A stretch of DNA of 64,000 bases, from NCBI GenBank assembly GCA_037783415.1, contig JAZGTN010000043.1, forward strand, positions 682,001 through 746,000. The letters run 5' to 3'. This document shows, in pieces, positions 11,863 through 23,607 of this stretch. A model generated the notes under the pieces. That model was not told the origin of the DNA and ran no database searches. It was given only the letters and a program-made list of their open reading frames with translations. This DNA comes from Leptasterias polaris. Lineage: Eukaryota; Echinodermata; Asteroidea; Forcipulatida; Asteriidae. Position 1 is the first letter of the stretch. Every line of letters begins with the position of its first letter. A program made the position numbers and the translations under genes.

Positions 11863-14002
11863 ATCGGACATTGTTTAGTATAAGATTATCTGATAACAAA
11901 ATCCGTGTACAAAACATATGAGAAAAAGGCCGTTAAGAAAAATAATAATAACTAGGGATCAGGTGTTCGTAAAAACGAACACAGAGGGGTTTCGGTTGTT
12001 GGAACAAAAATATAAATATCATAATTTCATACTGACATGTCATATAATTTCATACTACATGTCATATCCAATAGATTAATTGTAGTCGTATACCCTAAAG
12101 GAACGCTTCGTAGTTACTGTTTGGACAATAGGGGAGATATGATTTTAAATGTTTGGAGCTTCATTTGTGAACCGGAAGGAAATGCCAAAGTGGTTTTTTT
12201 TTAAATAACTTTTGACTTTTGTCATCGACATAAGCTACCAGACGGCACCAAACTTTTGAGTTTACTTAATTGTAGTTCGGGGGAAAGAAAGCGTGTTCAA
12301 GGGAACGAGAACCTATTTTCTATAAATAATCTATTTGTTACCTAGAAAAACACACTGCGTTCATAAAATGAAAAATAATATTTTGTGAGACAAAATTATA
12401 TTTTCATCGAATTAAATAATATTTTGAGGAAACAAAATGATTTTGTTGGAATTTTGTGTGTCGAGGGATGCAATAGAAATTTCGAGTGATTTTTCTTTTT
12501 CACCTTTTAATTTATAATTTCTTTTTCACTTGTCCCTTTAGGGGCTCCGGTTTTTTTTTTTTTTTTTTTGGGGGGGGCTCAATTTTTTGGAATTGTTTGT
12601 CACAAATTTTGTTTAAAAACTAATTCTACCGTCAATATAAAAGTGGTATTCCTATGTATTGACATAAATCTTATTTAATTAACAAGAAACTCGGTACAAA
12701 TCGGGTCAAGGAACGTACACAGAGCATTGAAAAGTTGCGATTTTGAAACAACGGATTCGATCAGCGAGGTGTACCGACTAGCAAACCCGCAATAACAACA
12801 ACGTAGTTGGTGGTCTGGCTCCCTACCCCTCCCACATGTTCATGAGCTTCCAGGTATACAGCTATCTCTTGGCTGGGTTTCCGTCGAGGTAGCACTGCCG
12901 AGAAACTCTGCTCGCAAGTGACACGACTGCCCTTGTGTTTGTGTAGCTACCCCACGCTGTGCACTGTAAGACACGCTTCCGTTGCTCGGACTCTGAAATA
13001 AAATCTTACGTTCGACTTTTTGTATTACTTACAACTTGTATCCATAATTTGAATACGTATTTTTGTGTGTCAAATACTCATGAATTCTTGTTAAAAAACA
13101 GTTGAATTCGGTGCAGTAATTAATTTTTATACGGCTGGAAGTAAAACTAACTCCGAAGATCACGAGGGTTATCCGAACCAAAACAGTGGTTCGGATAACC
13201 CATGTGACCTTCGTTTTTGAAAAATGCTCAAAAAACGACCAAAATTGATGGTTTCTTTTAGGAACCGTTCTTCTCATTCCTGGAAGACCTTAGGAGTCAT
13301 GTTTTAGTCTATTTTGTAGCCAAAATAGCCCAAGGAAGCCGGTGTGTTTCTTTAAAAAGCCGTGAACACTTGTAATTGTTGTGTTATAAGTAATTCCCTG
13401 TTTAACATTTTCTGAACTTAATTAATTCATTATGAAACGAACTGTGGTGCATTGTGATTAGGGTGATCATATTTCACCCCTACTCAGGGTATGAAAGTTA
13501 TTGAAATATAACTCAAGAGGTTGAAATTTTATGGAAGCCCACAGAGCTAGTCATGCCAAAATGTTTACTATTCCACATTTAATGAATATGGGACAATCTA
13601 TTTAAGTACACATTTACATCTTTGGCGAACTTAATATTCAAGAGTGTTGCTTGTAAAAGTGTCGTAATCCCACATCAACCCATGATAAATTGAAAGATTA
13701 AATAAACATGTATATTGGGTAATAAAATAACTTTGTTTCATAATTAATTTACATATGATCCTTTAGCTTGTCTTTTTAGCCTTCTGTATAACACAATTTT
13801 CTAAACCCCATGAGTTAAGAAGCTGTTGTTTTTAAATCCTTAAATAAAATCCTTAAAACTGATTCAGACTAAAAGAACAACTGTTTCATGTTTTGTGATA
13901 AACATACGTTTGTGCAGTTAATGTAGAGGGTTCAGCCACCGAGAGTCCAGCACTTGATGGTCCAGCTGTTGATGGATTAATCCTTTATCAAATCTTGAAG
14001 AT
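11863..14002. other. host sequence left of the retroelement, unit 1
   Basis: No supported gene. It contains a hairpin at 11,963, a poly-T/poly-G run at ~12,550-12,580 and a 27-bp stem hairpin at 13,154-13,213. The sequence recurs at 23,608-25,747 and, ending exactly at the retroelement boundary, up to 34,660. Confidence 0.7.
13154..13213. repeat. 27-bp-stem hairpin, unit 1
   Basis: Arms 13,154-13,180 and 13,187-13,213 pair over 27 positions with 3 mismatches. The inner 15 bp (GGGTTATCCGAACCA) are perfect around the loop AAACAG. It is conserved at 24,899-24,958 and 33,782-33,841. It may be a tiny palindromic repeat or a precursor-like RNA; nothing here shows expression. Confidence 0.75.
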
Positions 14003-15377
14003 TGTCACACTAATCTTCAATAAGAGCAGTTTTGACAATACGTATCTTATGAACACAAAAAAAATAGACAAACTGTACACACTTCTTTAGAAATTAACAA
14101 GAACTTAACAAAGTTCTTTAATTTACAAGGGGAAATAATATGTACAGAAATGTACAAGACAATATTACAAATTAAAGTTTGCGAAATTTAACACAATTCT
14201 TTCAGCCTTGGTTTAGTTTATAATTAACCAAATGCAAATTATTATTGAATATATTCTTCTTCCAGATTCTTAATTATAATTCAGCAAACAAAGATAATGC
14301 CATTTCCAAATTTAATTAAAATTACGTCGCAATTCTATACTAGAGAGAGTCGCTGACGTGGCGACCTCCCACTACTTAAATTATATTGGACTGACTAATT
14401 CCGTTAATGCAACAAAAATAAATGATTGGTTTAAACCCGTGTTTCTGGCTAACATGCAGCTCTTTGGGTCACTCTGGCTCGGTTTGTTCCTCGCTTTAGC
14501 GACTCAATCTACACATGGCAACTCCTTAGCTTCAGCCAACTCTTTGGGTCACTCTAGCTCGGTTTGTCCCTCGCTTGAACTTCAGCTTCCGTATAGTCAG
14601 CCAGTGGAGGACTCGGCTCACTAAGACAATCCCATTGATCGTCGACTGGAGTTAGACGGTCATCTATAGTAAAATAATTAACCAAGAAACGTCCAAATAT
14701 CTTGCCAATAAGCACACTATTTTAAACGTAATGCATCAACTAAAACACACTTTCAAAATTGTTTTGCTTTAAACTTCAAGAATACAATTATCCACATTAA
14801 GTAGTGAAAATCTAACTTACGATATTTCGCCTCTTTGGAGGGCTTGGATTCCAGGCTGTGGGCGCCGGTGGAAATCGGTCACTTAACGCATCGTGGACCT
14901 TTCTGTCTCACGGAACTACCTCTATAAACGGTGGAGTCTCAGTCCCGAAACCTGCGAGGGCTCGACTCACTCGCCGGGTGGTTACGGGTGTTGACCCACT
15001 TTCTCTCTCTCACTCTCCCCACTCAGTTGCGACCCTGCTCGGTCGAAATCATGTTCGATACTGACCAACACTTTCAGTCAATCTTGCCCTATGTACAGAA
15101 CATTCCCTCAATTGCCACACCTACATTCCAACTAACAATAGCCAACACTAAATATCATGACCAAATAAGGAAATACTGCAACCTCGACCCCAGAACAATA
15201 AATGAACCTTCACTATACACGCACGTCAATCAAAACAACAAAGACGCACTGGGCTGCTTAATCAACTTTCCGTGAACTGAAAGAACTAAGGAATTTAGAG
15301 CGCTAATTCTTTCTACCAGCGGGCCACAATAACTAAAACAATTTAAAGAATGCACAGAAAATGGAAATACTTTGACA
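14003..15377 (-). repeat. putative 3' LTR of the retroelement, unit 1
   Basis: On the minus strand the segment starts TGTCA next to a purine-rich tract, just downstream of pol, and ends TGACA, so it has a 5-bp terminal inverted repeat of the TG...CA type. The outer end (14,003) is exactly where the element-free copy at 34,661 diverges, which independently places the element boundary. The ~1,375-bp length is inferred; no second LTR is present for comparison. A 36-nt block (TCTTTGGGTCACTCT...) is duplicated at 14,461 and 14,541 with two mismatches. A weak TATA-like CGTTTATAGA lies on the minus strand near 14,921-14,930. The open frames of up to 114 codons here look accidental. Confidence 0.6.
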
Positions 15378-15390
15378 TTTCACTCCCATC
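15378..15390 (-). promoter_or_regulatory. polypurine tract, unit 1
   Basis: The minus strand reads GATGGGAGTGAAA directly before the inferred LTR start TGTCA. Ty3/gypsy elements use such a tract to prime plus-strand synthesis. Its position between pol and the LTR fits that role. Confidence 0.55.
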
Positions 15391-15475
15391 TGAGGAGAAA
15401 ATGCTTGCCATTTTCTTTTCTACTCATTTGGCATTTATTTTACTTGAATTTAGCCAATTGCCTTCAACTTGAATT

Positions 15476-18400
15476 CTACTTTCGGCTTAGGTAATCCGCA
15501 CCTACATTATCGGTTCCTTTAATGGCTTCGATTCTAATTCGGTACGGCTGCAGTGCTAGCGCCCAGCGCATAATTCTTGGGTTAGCTACTTTTGTTTTCT
15601 GCATATACTGAAGTGGATGGTGATCCGTTTCTAACACGAACGGCTTACCGTACAAGTAACATTGAAATTTGTTTACGCTCCATACTAGTGCTAAACATTC
15701 TTTTTCCATTATGGAATACGCCTTTTCGCGTTCTAACAATTTTCTGCTTGCGTAGGCTACCGGAAAGACTTCGTCATTATATTCTTGCAGGAGTACCGCT
15801 CCTACTCCCGTGTCACATGCGTCCGAACGCAGAATGAACGGCTTTTTACAGTTGGGAAGACGTAAAATAGGTTCCTTGTCTAGAGTACATTTCAACGTGT
15901 CAAACGCTCTTTGCTCGCTTTCATTAAACACAATGCGATTGGGTTCTTTCGATCGCGTTTTTGACGTGAGCGGCGCGGCTAGTGACGCATAGTTCGGGAT
16001 GAATTTCCGATAGTACCCCGAAAGGCCTAAAAAGGACCGGAGTTGCTTCTTAGTCTTGGGCACTGGAGCATTTTGGATCTTCAGCATTTTGTCGGGTTGA
16101 GGTGCCAACTGGCCTTGGCCTACAATATGTCCCAAAAATGCAACTTTCTGCATCCCAATCACACATTTACTTGGCTTAGCTGTCAAATTTGATTCTCTTA
16201 GTTTGCGCAGAAGGTCGGACAATACTTTCATATGCAACTCCCATGTTGGGGTGTGTACGAGAATGTCATCTATGTAATTATCAACATTAGTTAGATCTGC
16301 TAACAACAATCTCATCATTCTACTGAATGTAGCCGGCGCGTTCACAAGCCCAAAGGGCATCATCCTAAACTGATATAGTCCACTTGGTGAAACGAACGCA
16401 GTTTTCTCTCTAGCAGCCGGGTGTACAGGTATTTGCCAATAGCCTTTACTGAGGTCAAGTTTGGTGAAATATTGATCGCTGGCTAAGCGCGCAAATATTT
16501 GTTCTTGGCTAGGAATAGGTTCGGCGTCAAAAACTGTGATTTTATTGAGTTTTCTGAAATCTACGCAGAATCGATTTGTTCCGTCTCGCTTTTTAACTAG
16601 GACTATCGGTGAAGTGTACGGCGAGTCCGAACGTTCGATAATTCCCATGCGTAGCATATCTTGAACTTCACTATCAATTGTTTCGCGTAGTGCATAAGGC
16701 AACGGGTATGGTTTGCTGCGAATCGGATCAGACGACGAAACTCTAATTTCATGTTGAGCCAAATTTGTTTGACCTGGGATGTCAGTCATCACTTCTTGAT
16801 AATTATTCAACATTCTTCTAGCTTGTTGAACTTGTTCTGAACTAAGTTCACTGCTAATTTGGACATCTTGTAATGTTTCCTTCGCTTGCAATGATGGCAA
16901 GGTTATGACATCTTCATTGTCAGTTTTTGTTTCCATGAGTGATTCATGTACTTCAGGGTTTTGTTCACATTCAATGATACTAACACAAACACGGTCTAGC
17001 AGGTTTTCATCTGACCTTTGAACTTCACTTATGTTTTTTTCACTGTGCACCTTATCCGGTTTCACTGAACTTTGGTTTTCTTCCAGTTTGGGTCTGCTGA
17101 TATATTTCTTCAGAATATTTGCATGGAATGTTTTAGATTTGCCTGAGCCAAAATCTATACGATAGTCTACTGAACCTATCTTTGCTATAACAGGGAAGGG
17201 GCCCTTCCACTGAAGTAGCAGTTTGTTGTGATCGGTTGGCAGAAGTAATAACACAAGATCGCCTAGGTTGAAACTTCTCGCCCTAGCTTTTGCATTATAG
17301 TACTTCTTGTACCTTTCAGCTGATTTCTGTAAGTGTTCTTGAGCCATCTCACAAGTTTGTTCTAAGCGTTCACGCAAGTCTAGTACATACTGATACGTGG
17401 TTTTGATTTCTGTGCTCGCAACTTTCCCTGTCCAAAGTTCCTTGAGAATTGACATCGGCCCTCGAACAGTTCTACCGTATAGCAATTCGAATGGTGCGAA
17501 ACCTAAACTTGACAGGAGTTTCGCGGTACGCAAAGAGAAGAGGGGTAATGTATCGATCCCAATCTCGAGGTCTTTCAGCGCAAAGTCGCTTGAGCATAAG
17601 TTTGAGAGTACCGTTAAATCTTTCGACGAGACCATTACAAGATGGATGGTACGGAGTAGTTGTCAAATGTCTGATAGAAAGCAATCTACTTATCTCTTTC
17701 ATAAGATCGGAAGTAAACTGTGAGCCCTGATCGGATAATATTTCATTCGGGATACCTACACGTGAAAATACATCGACCATAGCTTCAGCTACTCTAGTAG
17801 TTTCTATGCTTGGAAGCGGAATAGCTTCCGGATAACGAGTGGCGTAATCGACGAGTGTGACAATAAAACGATTTCCGTTTTCAGTTTTGGGATGTATCGG
17901 ACCAACAATGTCTATCGCGACGCGCTGAAACGGAGTGTCGATGACGGGCATATTTCCTAGAGGGACCTTTCTTACTTTGCCTCTGGGAATTGTTCTTTGG
18001 CATATGTCGCATGAATGGCAATACCTAGTAATGTCTGCTTGACAACTTGGCCAGAAAAATTCAGATAGTACTTTGTCAGTGGTCTTACGTGGGCCTTGAT
18101 GACCTCCTAGAATTGCTTCATGGGCTAGTTTCATGACATAGCTGCGAAATTTCATTGGAACTACAAGTTGATGACAACAATCTCCAAATTGGACTTTAGG
18201 TGATTTGAACTCTCGGTACAATAAATCGTCTTGCCAGAAGAATTTAGAGTGCGATCCATAATAGTAATGTTTCTCATCCTTATCTGAAGCGAGTTCGCGT
18301 ACACGAGACAGTGTTGGATCATCTAGTTGCTCTTTCGCGATCTCTTGCTTTGAAATATCCGGAATGATGTCAGGAACTTTGAGTTTTCTGAGCGGTTTGC

Positions 18401-18485
18401 CTTGTGCCAATTTCTGTGCTCTAGTTACTACTTTGTTTTGTGTTCTCGGTTGGCGATCTGTAGTGTTCACGATCGTCTTCACCTA
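15476..18485 (-). pseudogene. pol: Gmr1-like pol (IN-RT-RNase H), frameshifted, unit 1
   Basis: Minus-strand pol with the same content as the intact copy at 27,221-30,229. A 2-nt deletion near 17,515 (CTTGACAGGAG here, CTTGACTGAGGAG in unit 2) splits it. The upstream part encodes the integrase zinc finger and the catalytic core. The downstream part encodes the integrase C-terminus with a WKGPF (GPF/Y) motif, reverse transcriptase with YIDD, and RNase H. The break falls about residue 323, just after the integrase core, so reverse transcriptase is out of frame and could not be made from this copy. There is no integrase after RNase H; the frame ends with ADYLSRK. The 2-nt loss is private to this copy and so arose after the tandem duplication, or is a sequencing error. 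Confidence 0.92.
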
Positions 18486-19354
18486 ATATGCCAGTTAATG
18501 CGGATGCAATCACATTTGCTACTTTTGTGATATGATCCCGAGGCCTACTACGACAGTCTCTAGCATAATGTCCTTGCTTATGACATATGAAGCAGGTTAC
18601 TGTTCGCTGGAATGTATTATTGCTGGCATTAGAACTTGTATTTGGATTGTGGTTAAACCTGCGTGCATTTGGATTTTGTGAATACGTTGGTTTGTGAACT
18701 GACCTATAGTTATCAGAACGTTTGTTAACGAATTGCTGTCTTTCCTGATGCGGTTTTTCTCCAGTGGGAAATAACCCAAAGGAACCATGGGCATCTGCAT
18801 ATTGCTCAGCAAAATATGCCATCTCTGAAACAGTGGATGGTTTTCGTTCTTTCAAAAACAATGCTAGATTTTCGCTGGAACAGTTCAAAAATTGCTCCCG
18901 CAGAAGCAAATCTTTGAGAGAGTCATATTTCTTTTCAGATTTTGCCATAGTCACCCAACGCGTCAACAAATTATCCAAACGGACGGCAAATTGAGGTGCG
19001 CTTTCGTCTTTATCGGGTCTTGCGGACCTGAACTTTAGTCTAAAGCCATGCTCATTAAGATGAAATCGCTTAAGCAATGCGTCCTTGAGTTTTTCGTATT
19101 CGGCGGATTCGCCAGCGCCTAAACGCGAATACACATCCAAAGCTTTGCCCTTTAAGAGTGCGCTTAAATTGATCGCCCATTCCTCACGTTCCCATGACTG
19201 ACTTGATGCATAACGTTCGAAACGTTGCAAGTATGCATCCAGATCGTCTTTTGTGTCATCAAATGGAGGTAATTTGGGTGCTCTAGCCTTTAACCTTGAA
19301 CTGTGACCACTGAAAGACGTTTCACTCACGCAACTCGCGAATTTCACTTTCCAT
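18421..19354 (-). pseudogene. gag: gag of the retroelement with 218-bp deletion, unit 1
   Basis: The start codon at 19,354 gives MESEIRELRE and then a stop. Comparison with the inverted gag copy at 19,650 shows 218 nt missing after GTGAG, which shifts the frame and removes the charged, coiled-coil-like N-terminus. The rest is open to 18,421. It contains a capsid-like region (KLPPFDDTKDDLDAYLQRFE, then WAINLSALLKGKALD) and a CCHC zinc knuckle CFICHKQGHYARDC. It overlaps pol by about 60 nt, with pol in the +1 frame. The same deletion is in unit 2, so it predates the tandem duplication. Confidence 0.88.
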
Positions 19355-19576
19355 CACACCAACAGTTGTAACCAACACGGCACCGTACAAGAGAAAAGGA
19401 TACAATGCATCAGGCGGGATTGACCGAGTTCCACGGCAGCACACAACATGGAGCCATAGCCCTATCACTACGAGAAGAAAAAAAAAGGATGGAGAGCATA
19501 TGTCCAAATAATGAACAATTATAAAATGAATGACTATTATTTAGGTTCAAAGGATACGATTTTTTTTTTCCGTCCA

Positions 19577-19594
19577 TTCCCGGACAAGCCCCCA
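19577..19594 (-). promoter_or_regulatory. primer binding site, tRNA-Pro type, unit 1
   Basis: The minus strand reads TGGGGGCTTGTCCGGGAA, 16 of 18 positions matching the well-known proline-tRNA primer site TGGGGGCTCGTCCGGGAT. It lies 223 nt upstream of the gag start. A 5' LTR should end immediately before it; instead TAAA and then the inverted gag copy follow. Confidence 0.75.
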
Positions 19595-19597
19595 TAA

Positions 19598-20437
19598 ATT
19601 GTATCCTTTTCTCTTGTACGGTGCCGTGTTGGTTACAACTGTTGGTGTGATGGAAAGTGAAATTCGCGAGTTGCGTGAGTTGGGTGTGAGTTGTGGATTG
19701 AGTGGAAAGGATCTGTTAGATTTTGTACAGAAAGAATGTGAGAAAATGCACACAGAACGCCTCAGAGAAAGGAAGGAAAAGGAAAGGTTAGACAGAGACG
19801 AGCGCGCTTACACTCTTGAAATGAAAAAAAAAGATAAGGACATTCTTGAAGCACAAGCTAAACTAGAAAAGGTCAAAAGAGAAAGTGTCAGTAGTGATGA
19901 AACGTCTTTCAGTGGTCACAGTTCAAGGTTAAAGGCTAGAGCACCCAAATTACCTCCATTTGATGACACAAAAGACGATCTGGATGCATACTTGCAACGT
20001 TTCGAACGTTATGCATCAAGTCAGTCATGGGAACGTGAGGAATGGGCGATCAATTTAAGCGCACTCTTAAAGGGCAAAGCTTTGGATGTGTATTCGCGTT
20101 TAGGCGCTGGCGAATCCGCCGAATACGAAAAACTCAAGGACGCATTGCTTAAGCGATTTCATCTTAATGAGCATGGCTTTAGACTAAAGTTCAGGTCCGC
20201 AAGACCCGATAAAGACGAAAGCGCACCTCAATTTGCCGTCCGTTTGGATAATTTGTTGACGCGTTGGGTGACTATGGCAAAATCTGAAAAGAAATATGAC
20301 TCTCTCAAAGATTTGCTTCTGCGGGAGCAATTTTTGAACTGTTCCAGCGAAAATCTAGCATTGTTTTTGAAAGAACGAAAACCATCCACTGTTTCAGAGA
20401 GCAATATGCAGATGCCCATGGTTCCTTTGGGTTTTTC
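19598..20437 (+). pseudogene. gag: inverted, truncated gag copy, unit 1
   Basis: Plus-strand copy of the element leader and 5' gag, starting inside the leader (ATTGTATCC) and with ATG at 19,650. It keeps the N-terminal charged, lysine/glutamate-rich segment (about residues 30-75, probably coiled coil) that the main element has lost, then the capsid-like region. It stops before the zinc knuckle. Near 20,398 a 16-nt deletion relative to unit 2 shifts the frame, which then runs into the minisatellite. No pol, LTR or PBS accompanies it. It is a rearrangement product, not an independent insertion. Confidence 0.9.
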
Positions 20438-20455
20438 TCCAGTGGGAAATAACCC

Positions 20456-20915
20456 AAGTTTGAAAATCGGTTGTGTAGTTCTTGAGACATGGTCCCACTT
20501 CCGGTTGACCCATAGGTAAAGGTCAACATGGGGTCACGGTTACCCAAGGCTAATCTCCAATGCCCAAGGAGTCTATAACTGAAAAAAGTTTGAAAATCGG
20601 TTGTGTAGTTCTTGAGATATGGTCTCACTTCCGGTTGACCCGGAAGTAAAGGTCAACATGGGGTCACAATTACCCAAGGCTAATCTCCAATGCCCAAGGA
20701 GTCTATAACTGAAAAAAATTGAAAATCGGACATTGTTTAGTATAAGATTATCTGATAACAAAATCCGTGTACAAAACATATGAGAAAAAGGCCGTTAAGA
20801 AAAATAATAATAACTAGGGATCAGGTGTTCGTAAAAACGAACACAGAGGGGTTTCGGTTGTTGGAACAAAAATATAAATATCATAATTTCATACTGACAT
20901 GTCATATAATTTCAT
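20456..20915. repeat. start of the duplicated host segment (unit 1)
   Basis: This sequence matches 11,594-12,05x: about two minisatellite repeats, the short hairpin and flanking sequence. It begins directly at the end of the rearranged gag copy and is cut at 20,915 by the tandem-duplication junction. Confidence 0.88.
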
Positions 20916-21322
20916 GGTGTAAGGCACTATCAACATCCAATAATCCGATGATACCAACATAAGAAAGCTACATATAACTGTAGATTCAAGAACAAGAAAC
21001 CTAATATGATCTCCTTTTTGAACTTAGTTAAGTTTCACCACACATTGGAGAGAAAAATAGCTTTGGACAACAACAACCTGTACAAATTTGATAAGTGGAC
21101 TGCTCTTAAAAATGACCTTTTTAAATAAGATACCAGAATACCGGATTGTCTGTTTTTCCCTTTGTTTTTCCTTGGTATGTAATTTGTACATGTATGCTGT
21201 AATGTTTTGTGTTATCTTGAGCATTGCCCCCCAAAAAACAACCAAAAAACCCAACATGTGTACATTTGCTTTCAATAACATACATACAAAATTGACTAGA
21301 AGTGCAGAAGTGCAACTGATCA

Positions 21323-21582
21323 GGGGCCCAATTTCATAGAGCTGCTTTAGCACAAAAAGTAGCTAAGCAAAACAAAATTATGCTTGTATATTTGGTGTGC
21401 GGTAACACCAATCGACATGCTGGGTAGATTATGTTCTTTTGAGAACTTGTCTTGCTGTTACCAGAATAAAAACACCATGTCAAATGTACAATCTGTGAGT
21501 GACTGGTATCCTGCTTATTTTTGCTTAACTGATAATTGCTAAGCATAATTTTCTGCTTAAGCAGCTCTATAAAAATGGAGCC
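21323..21582 (+). mobile_element. MITE-like element A, unit 2
   Basis: Copy of 9,578-9,837 carried by the segmental duplication, not an independent insertion. Confidence 0.7.
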
Positions 21583-22421
21583 TGCTCTTTGACCTCTAAT
21601 GGGAAGATGGTACAATCATCAATTTGCACATGTTAATTACGTTAATTACATAAAACTGTTTGGTATAAATGTTTACAAGCTTGAATACAATATGCAAAAA
21701 TAAACATGGTACCGCAAACCTTCTGTACGAAAAAACTACATTTTAAGAATTTACATGTTGAATATTTTATACAAAAGTGTGGTATTTGTACAATCTTTTG
21801 TATTGCAAAGTACAATACACGTACTGTTGGTTGATTAGACTTTAATGTTAACAATTTCAGACCTGTCAACTGCATAGGATTGGGTAATTTGCTAGCTTGA
21901 TAGCCTCTAAAAAGGATTAAAGTTTATAGTTATTTCAATAAAATTTTAATTCCTTTTTAAATTCTGTTTAACAGAGACTGGTTTTTGATTATAATGGAAT
22001 AATATTGTAATCTTTACTATGCATTCCTGAGAAACTGGAAAGGAATATATATATTTTTTTAATCGAAACAACATTCCAATGGTTAACCAGACAAGAAAAC
22101 ACAGAGAGAAAAAATGTGCATGTTTTGACTTAGCAATTTCTTCTTAATACATTTAAAGACCATAAAGCTATTTTTCTAAAGATTTAGTCTGTAAATGAAA
22201 ATTGAAAAATGTATGTTTGCATCATTTGCAGGCCTTCAATTTCATCTTCGAGAAGGCAAGGCCATTTTTATTGTAAAAGGGGCATTTCCATTGGAACATC
22301 TTACAGTCTCTTGGAATGATTTAAAGGTACAAAGGCCAATACCAGGGCAACAGAGGTCATGGCCTCCGTGTATTTCAACGTCTGCATTGGAATGATCAAC
22401 CTACAAAAAATGAAGCACACT

Positions 22422-22577
22422 GGGCTCGATTTCACAAAGAGCTAAGATTGATCTTAAATGCGAATCAATCCTAATTGCTAGGCAAAATGTGATGTCACAA
22501 TACAAATCACTATGGTTATACTGACAACTAATGTTAAGATTCAAGAAAGAATCTTAGTGCTTTGTGAAATCGACCCC
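22422..22577 (+). mobile_element. MITE-like element B, unit 2
   Basis: Copy of 10,677-10,832 carried by the segmental duplication. Confidence 0.75.
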
Positions 22578-23006
22578 TGGAAACTTACATCGGCTGTTTT
22601 CATCATTAGCCCTAACTATGCTAAATGCAACAATAATAATACTAGAGATCAGGTGTTCGTAAAAACGAACACAGAGGGTTTCGGTTGGTGGAACAAAAAG
22701 ATAAAAAAAGAATTGTAACTCTACGACATGTGGTTCAGGAAATTTAGCTTGTGTTTTTAAAATTGAACTTCCTGTCTGAACCGGAAGGAAAGGTTAAATC
22801 GAGGGTCATGTTTTTCAATAAAATGTCAAATGTGTCATAAGCTAGCAGACTGCACAAAAATAATAACTTTTGCTTCGAATAAGTGCTTCAAAGCTTTGGA
22901 TAGAAGACTCTTGACCTTTGACAGGCCCTTTTTTCACTTAAGTCTGCCTAAAAACCTAAACCTGGTCTTCATTCTGATACTGAATCGAAAGGAGCTTTTA
23001 CACCAG

Positions 23007-23607
23007 AAATAAAGGTCAACATGGGGTCACCGTTACCCAAGGCTAATCTCCAATGCCCAAGGATAATATAACTGAAAAAAGTTTGAAAATCGGTTGTGTA
23101 GTTCTTGAGACATGGTCCCACTTCCGGTAGACCCAGAAGTAAGGTCAACATGGGGTCATGGTTACCCAAGGCTAATCTCCCATGCCCAAGGAGTCTATAA
23201 CTGAAAAAAGTTTTAAAATCGGCTAGTGTAGTTCTTGAGATACGGTCTCACTTCCGGTTGACCCGGAAGTAAATTTCAACATGGGGTCAAGGTTACCCAA
23301 GGTTAATCTCCCATGCCCAAGGAGTCTATAACTGAAACAAGTTTGAAAATCGGTTGTGTAGTTCTTGAGACATGGTCCCACTTCCGGTTGACCCATAGGT
23401 AAAGGTCAACATGGGGTCACGGTTACCCAAGGCTAATCTCCAATGCCCAAGGAGTCTATAACTGAAAAAAGTTTGAAAATCGGTTGTGTAGTTCTTGAGA
23501 TATGGTCTCACTTCCGGTTGACCCGGAAGTAAAGGTCAACATGGGGTCACAATTACCCAAGGCTAATCTCCAATGCCCAAGGAGTCTATAACTGAAAAAA
23601 ATTGAAA
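23007..23607. repeat. ~125-bp minisatellite, unit 2
   Basis: Copy of 11,262-11,862. The sequence from 23,339 onwards is the left copy of the ~2.4-kb direct repeat that flanks the retroelement. Confidence 0.9.

Larger units (their letters stand above)
18752..20455. repeat. large imperfect inverted repeat of gag, unit 1
   Basis: The left arm (18,775-19,406, minus-strand gag and part of its leader) and right arm (19,598-20,431, plus-strand gag) are inverted copies around a ~190-bp spacer. The left arm lacks 218 bp that the right arm keeps. At the outer end of the right arm, 26 nt (20,430-20,455) are in the same orientation as 18,752-18,777 instead of inverted. This is the mark of a second switch in copying direction. 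Confidence 0.9.
9171..20915. repeat. tandem unit 1 of an ~11.75-kb segmental duplication
   Basis: Position 9,171 (GGTGTAAGGCACTATC) is repeated at 20,916, and the following ~11.7 kb is nearly identical. Differences include a 2-nt deletion in pol at ~17,515, a 16-nt deletion near 20,398, one poly-T length change and a few substitutions. The right end of this unit (TTTCAT) runs straight into the start of unit 2. The dinucleotide AT is shared by both parental sequences at the junction. The unit contains two MITEs, a minisatellite, host sequence and the retroelement. Its near-identity means a recent event or an assembly duplication. Confidence 0.93.

Noticed and set aside
11224..11917. Repeated minus-strand frames with LKNYTTDFQTFFSY
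   Set aside because: They follow the ~125-bp minisatellite and appear wherever it appears; no independent evidence of coding.
14358..15275. Plus-strand frames of 68-114 codons inside the inferred LTR
   Set aside because: Opposite to the element, no domain, explained by LTR sequence and its internal duplication.
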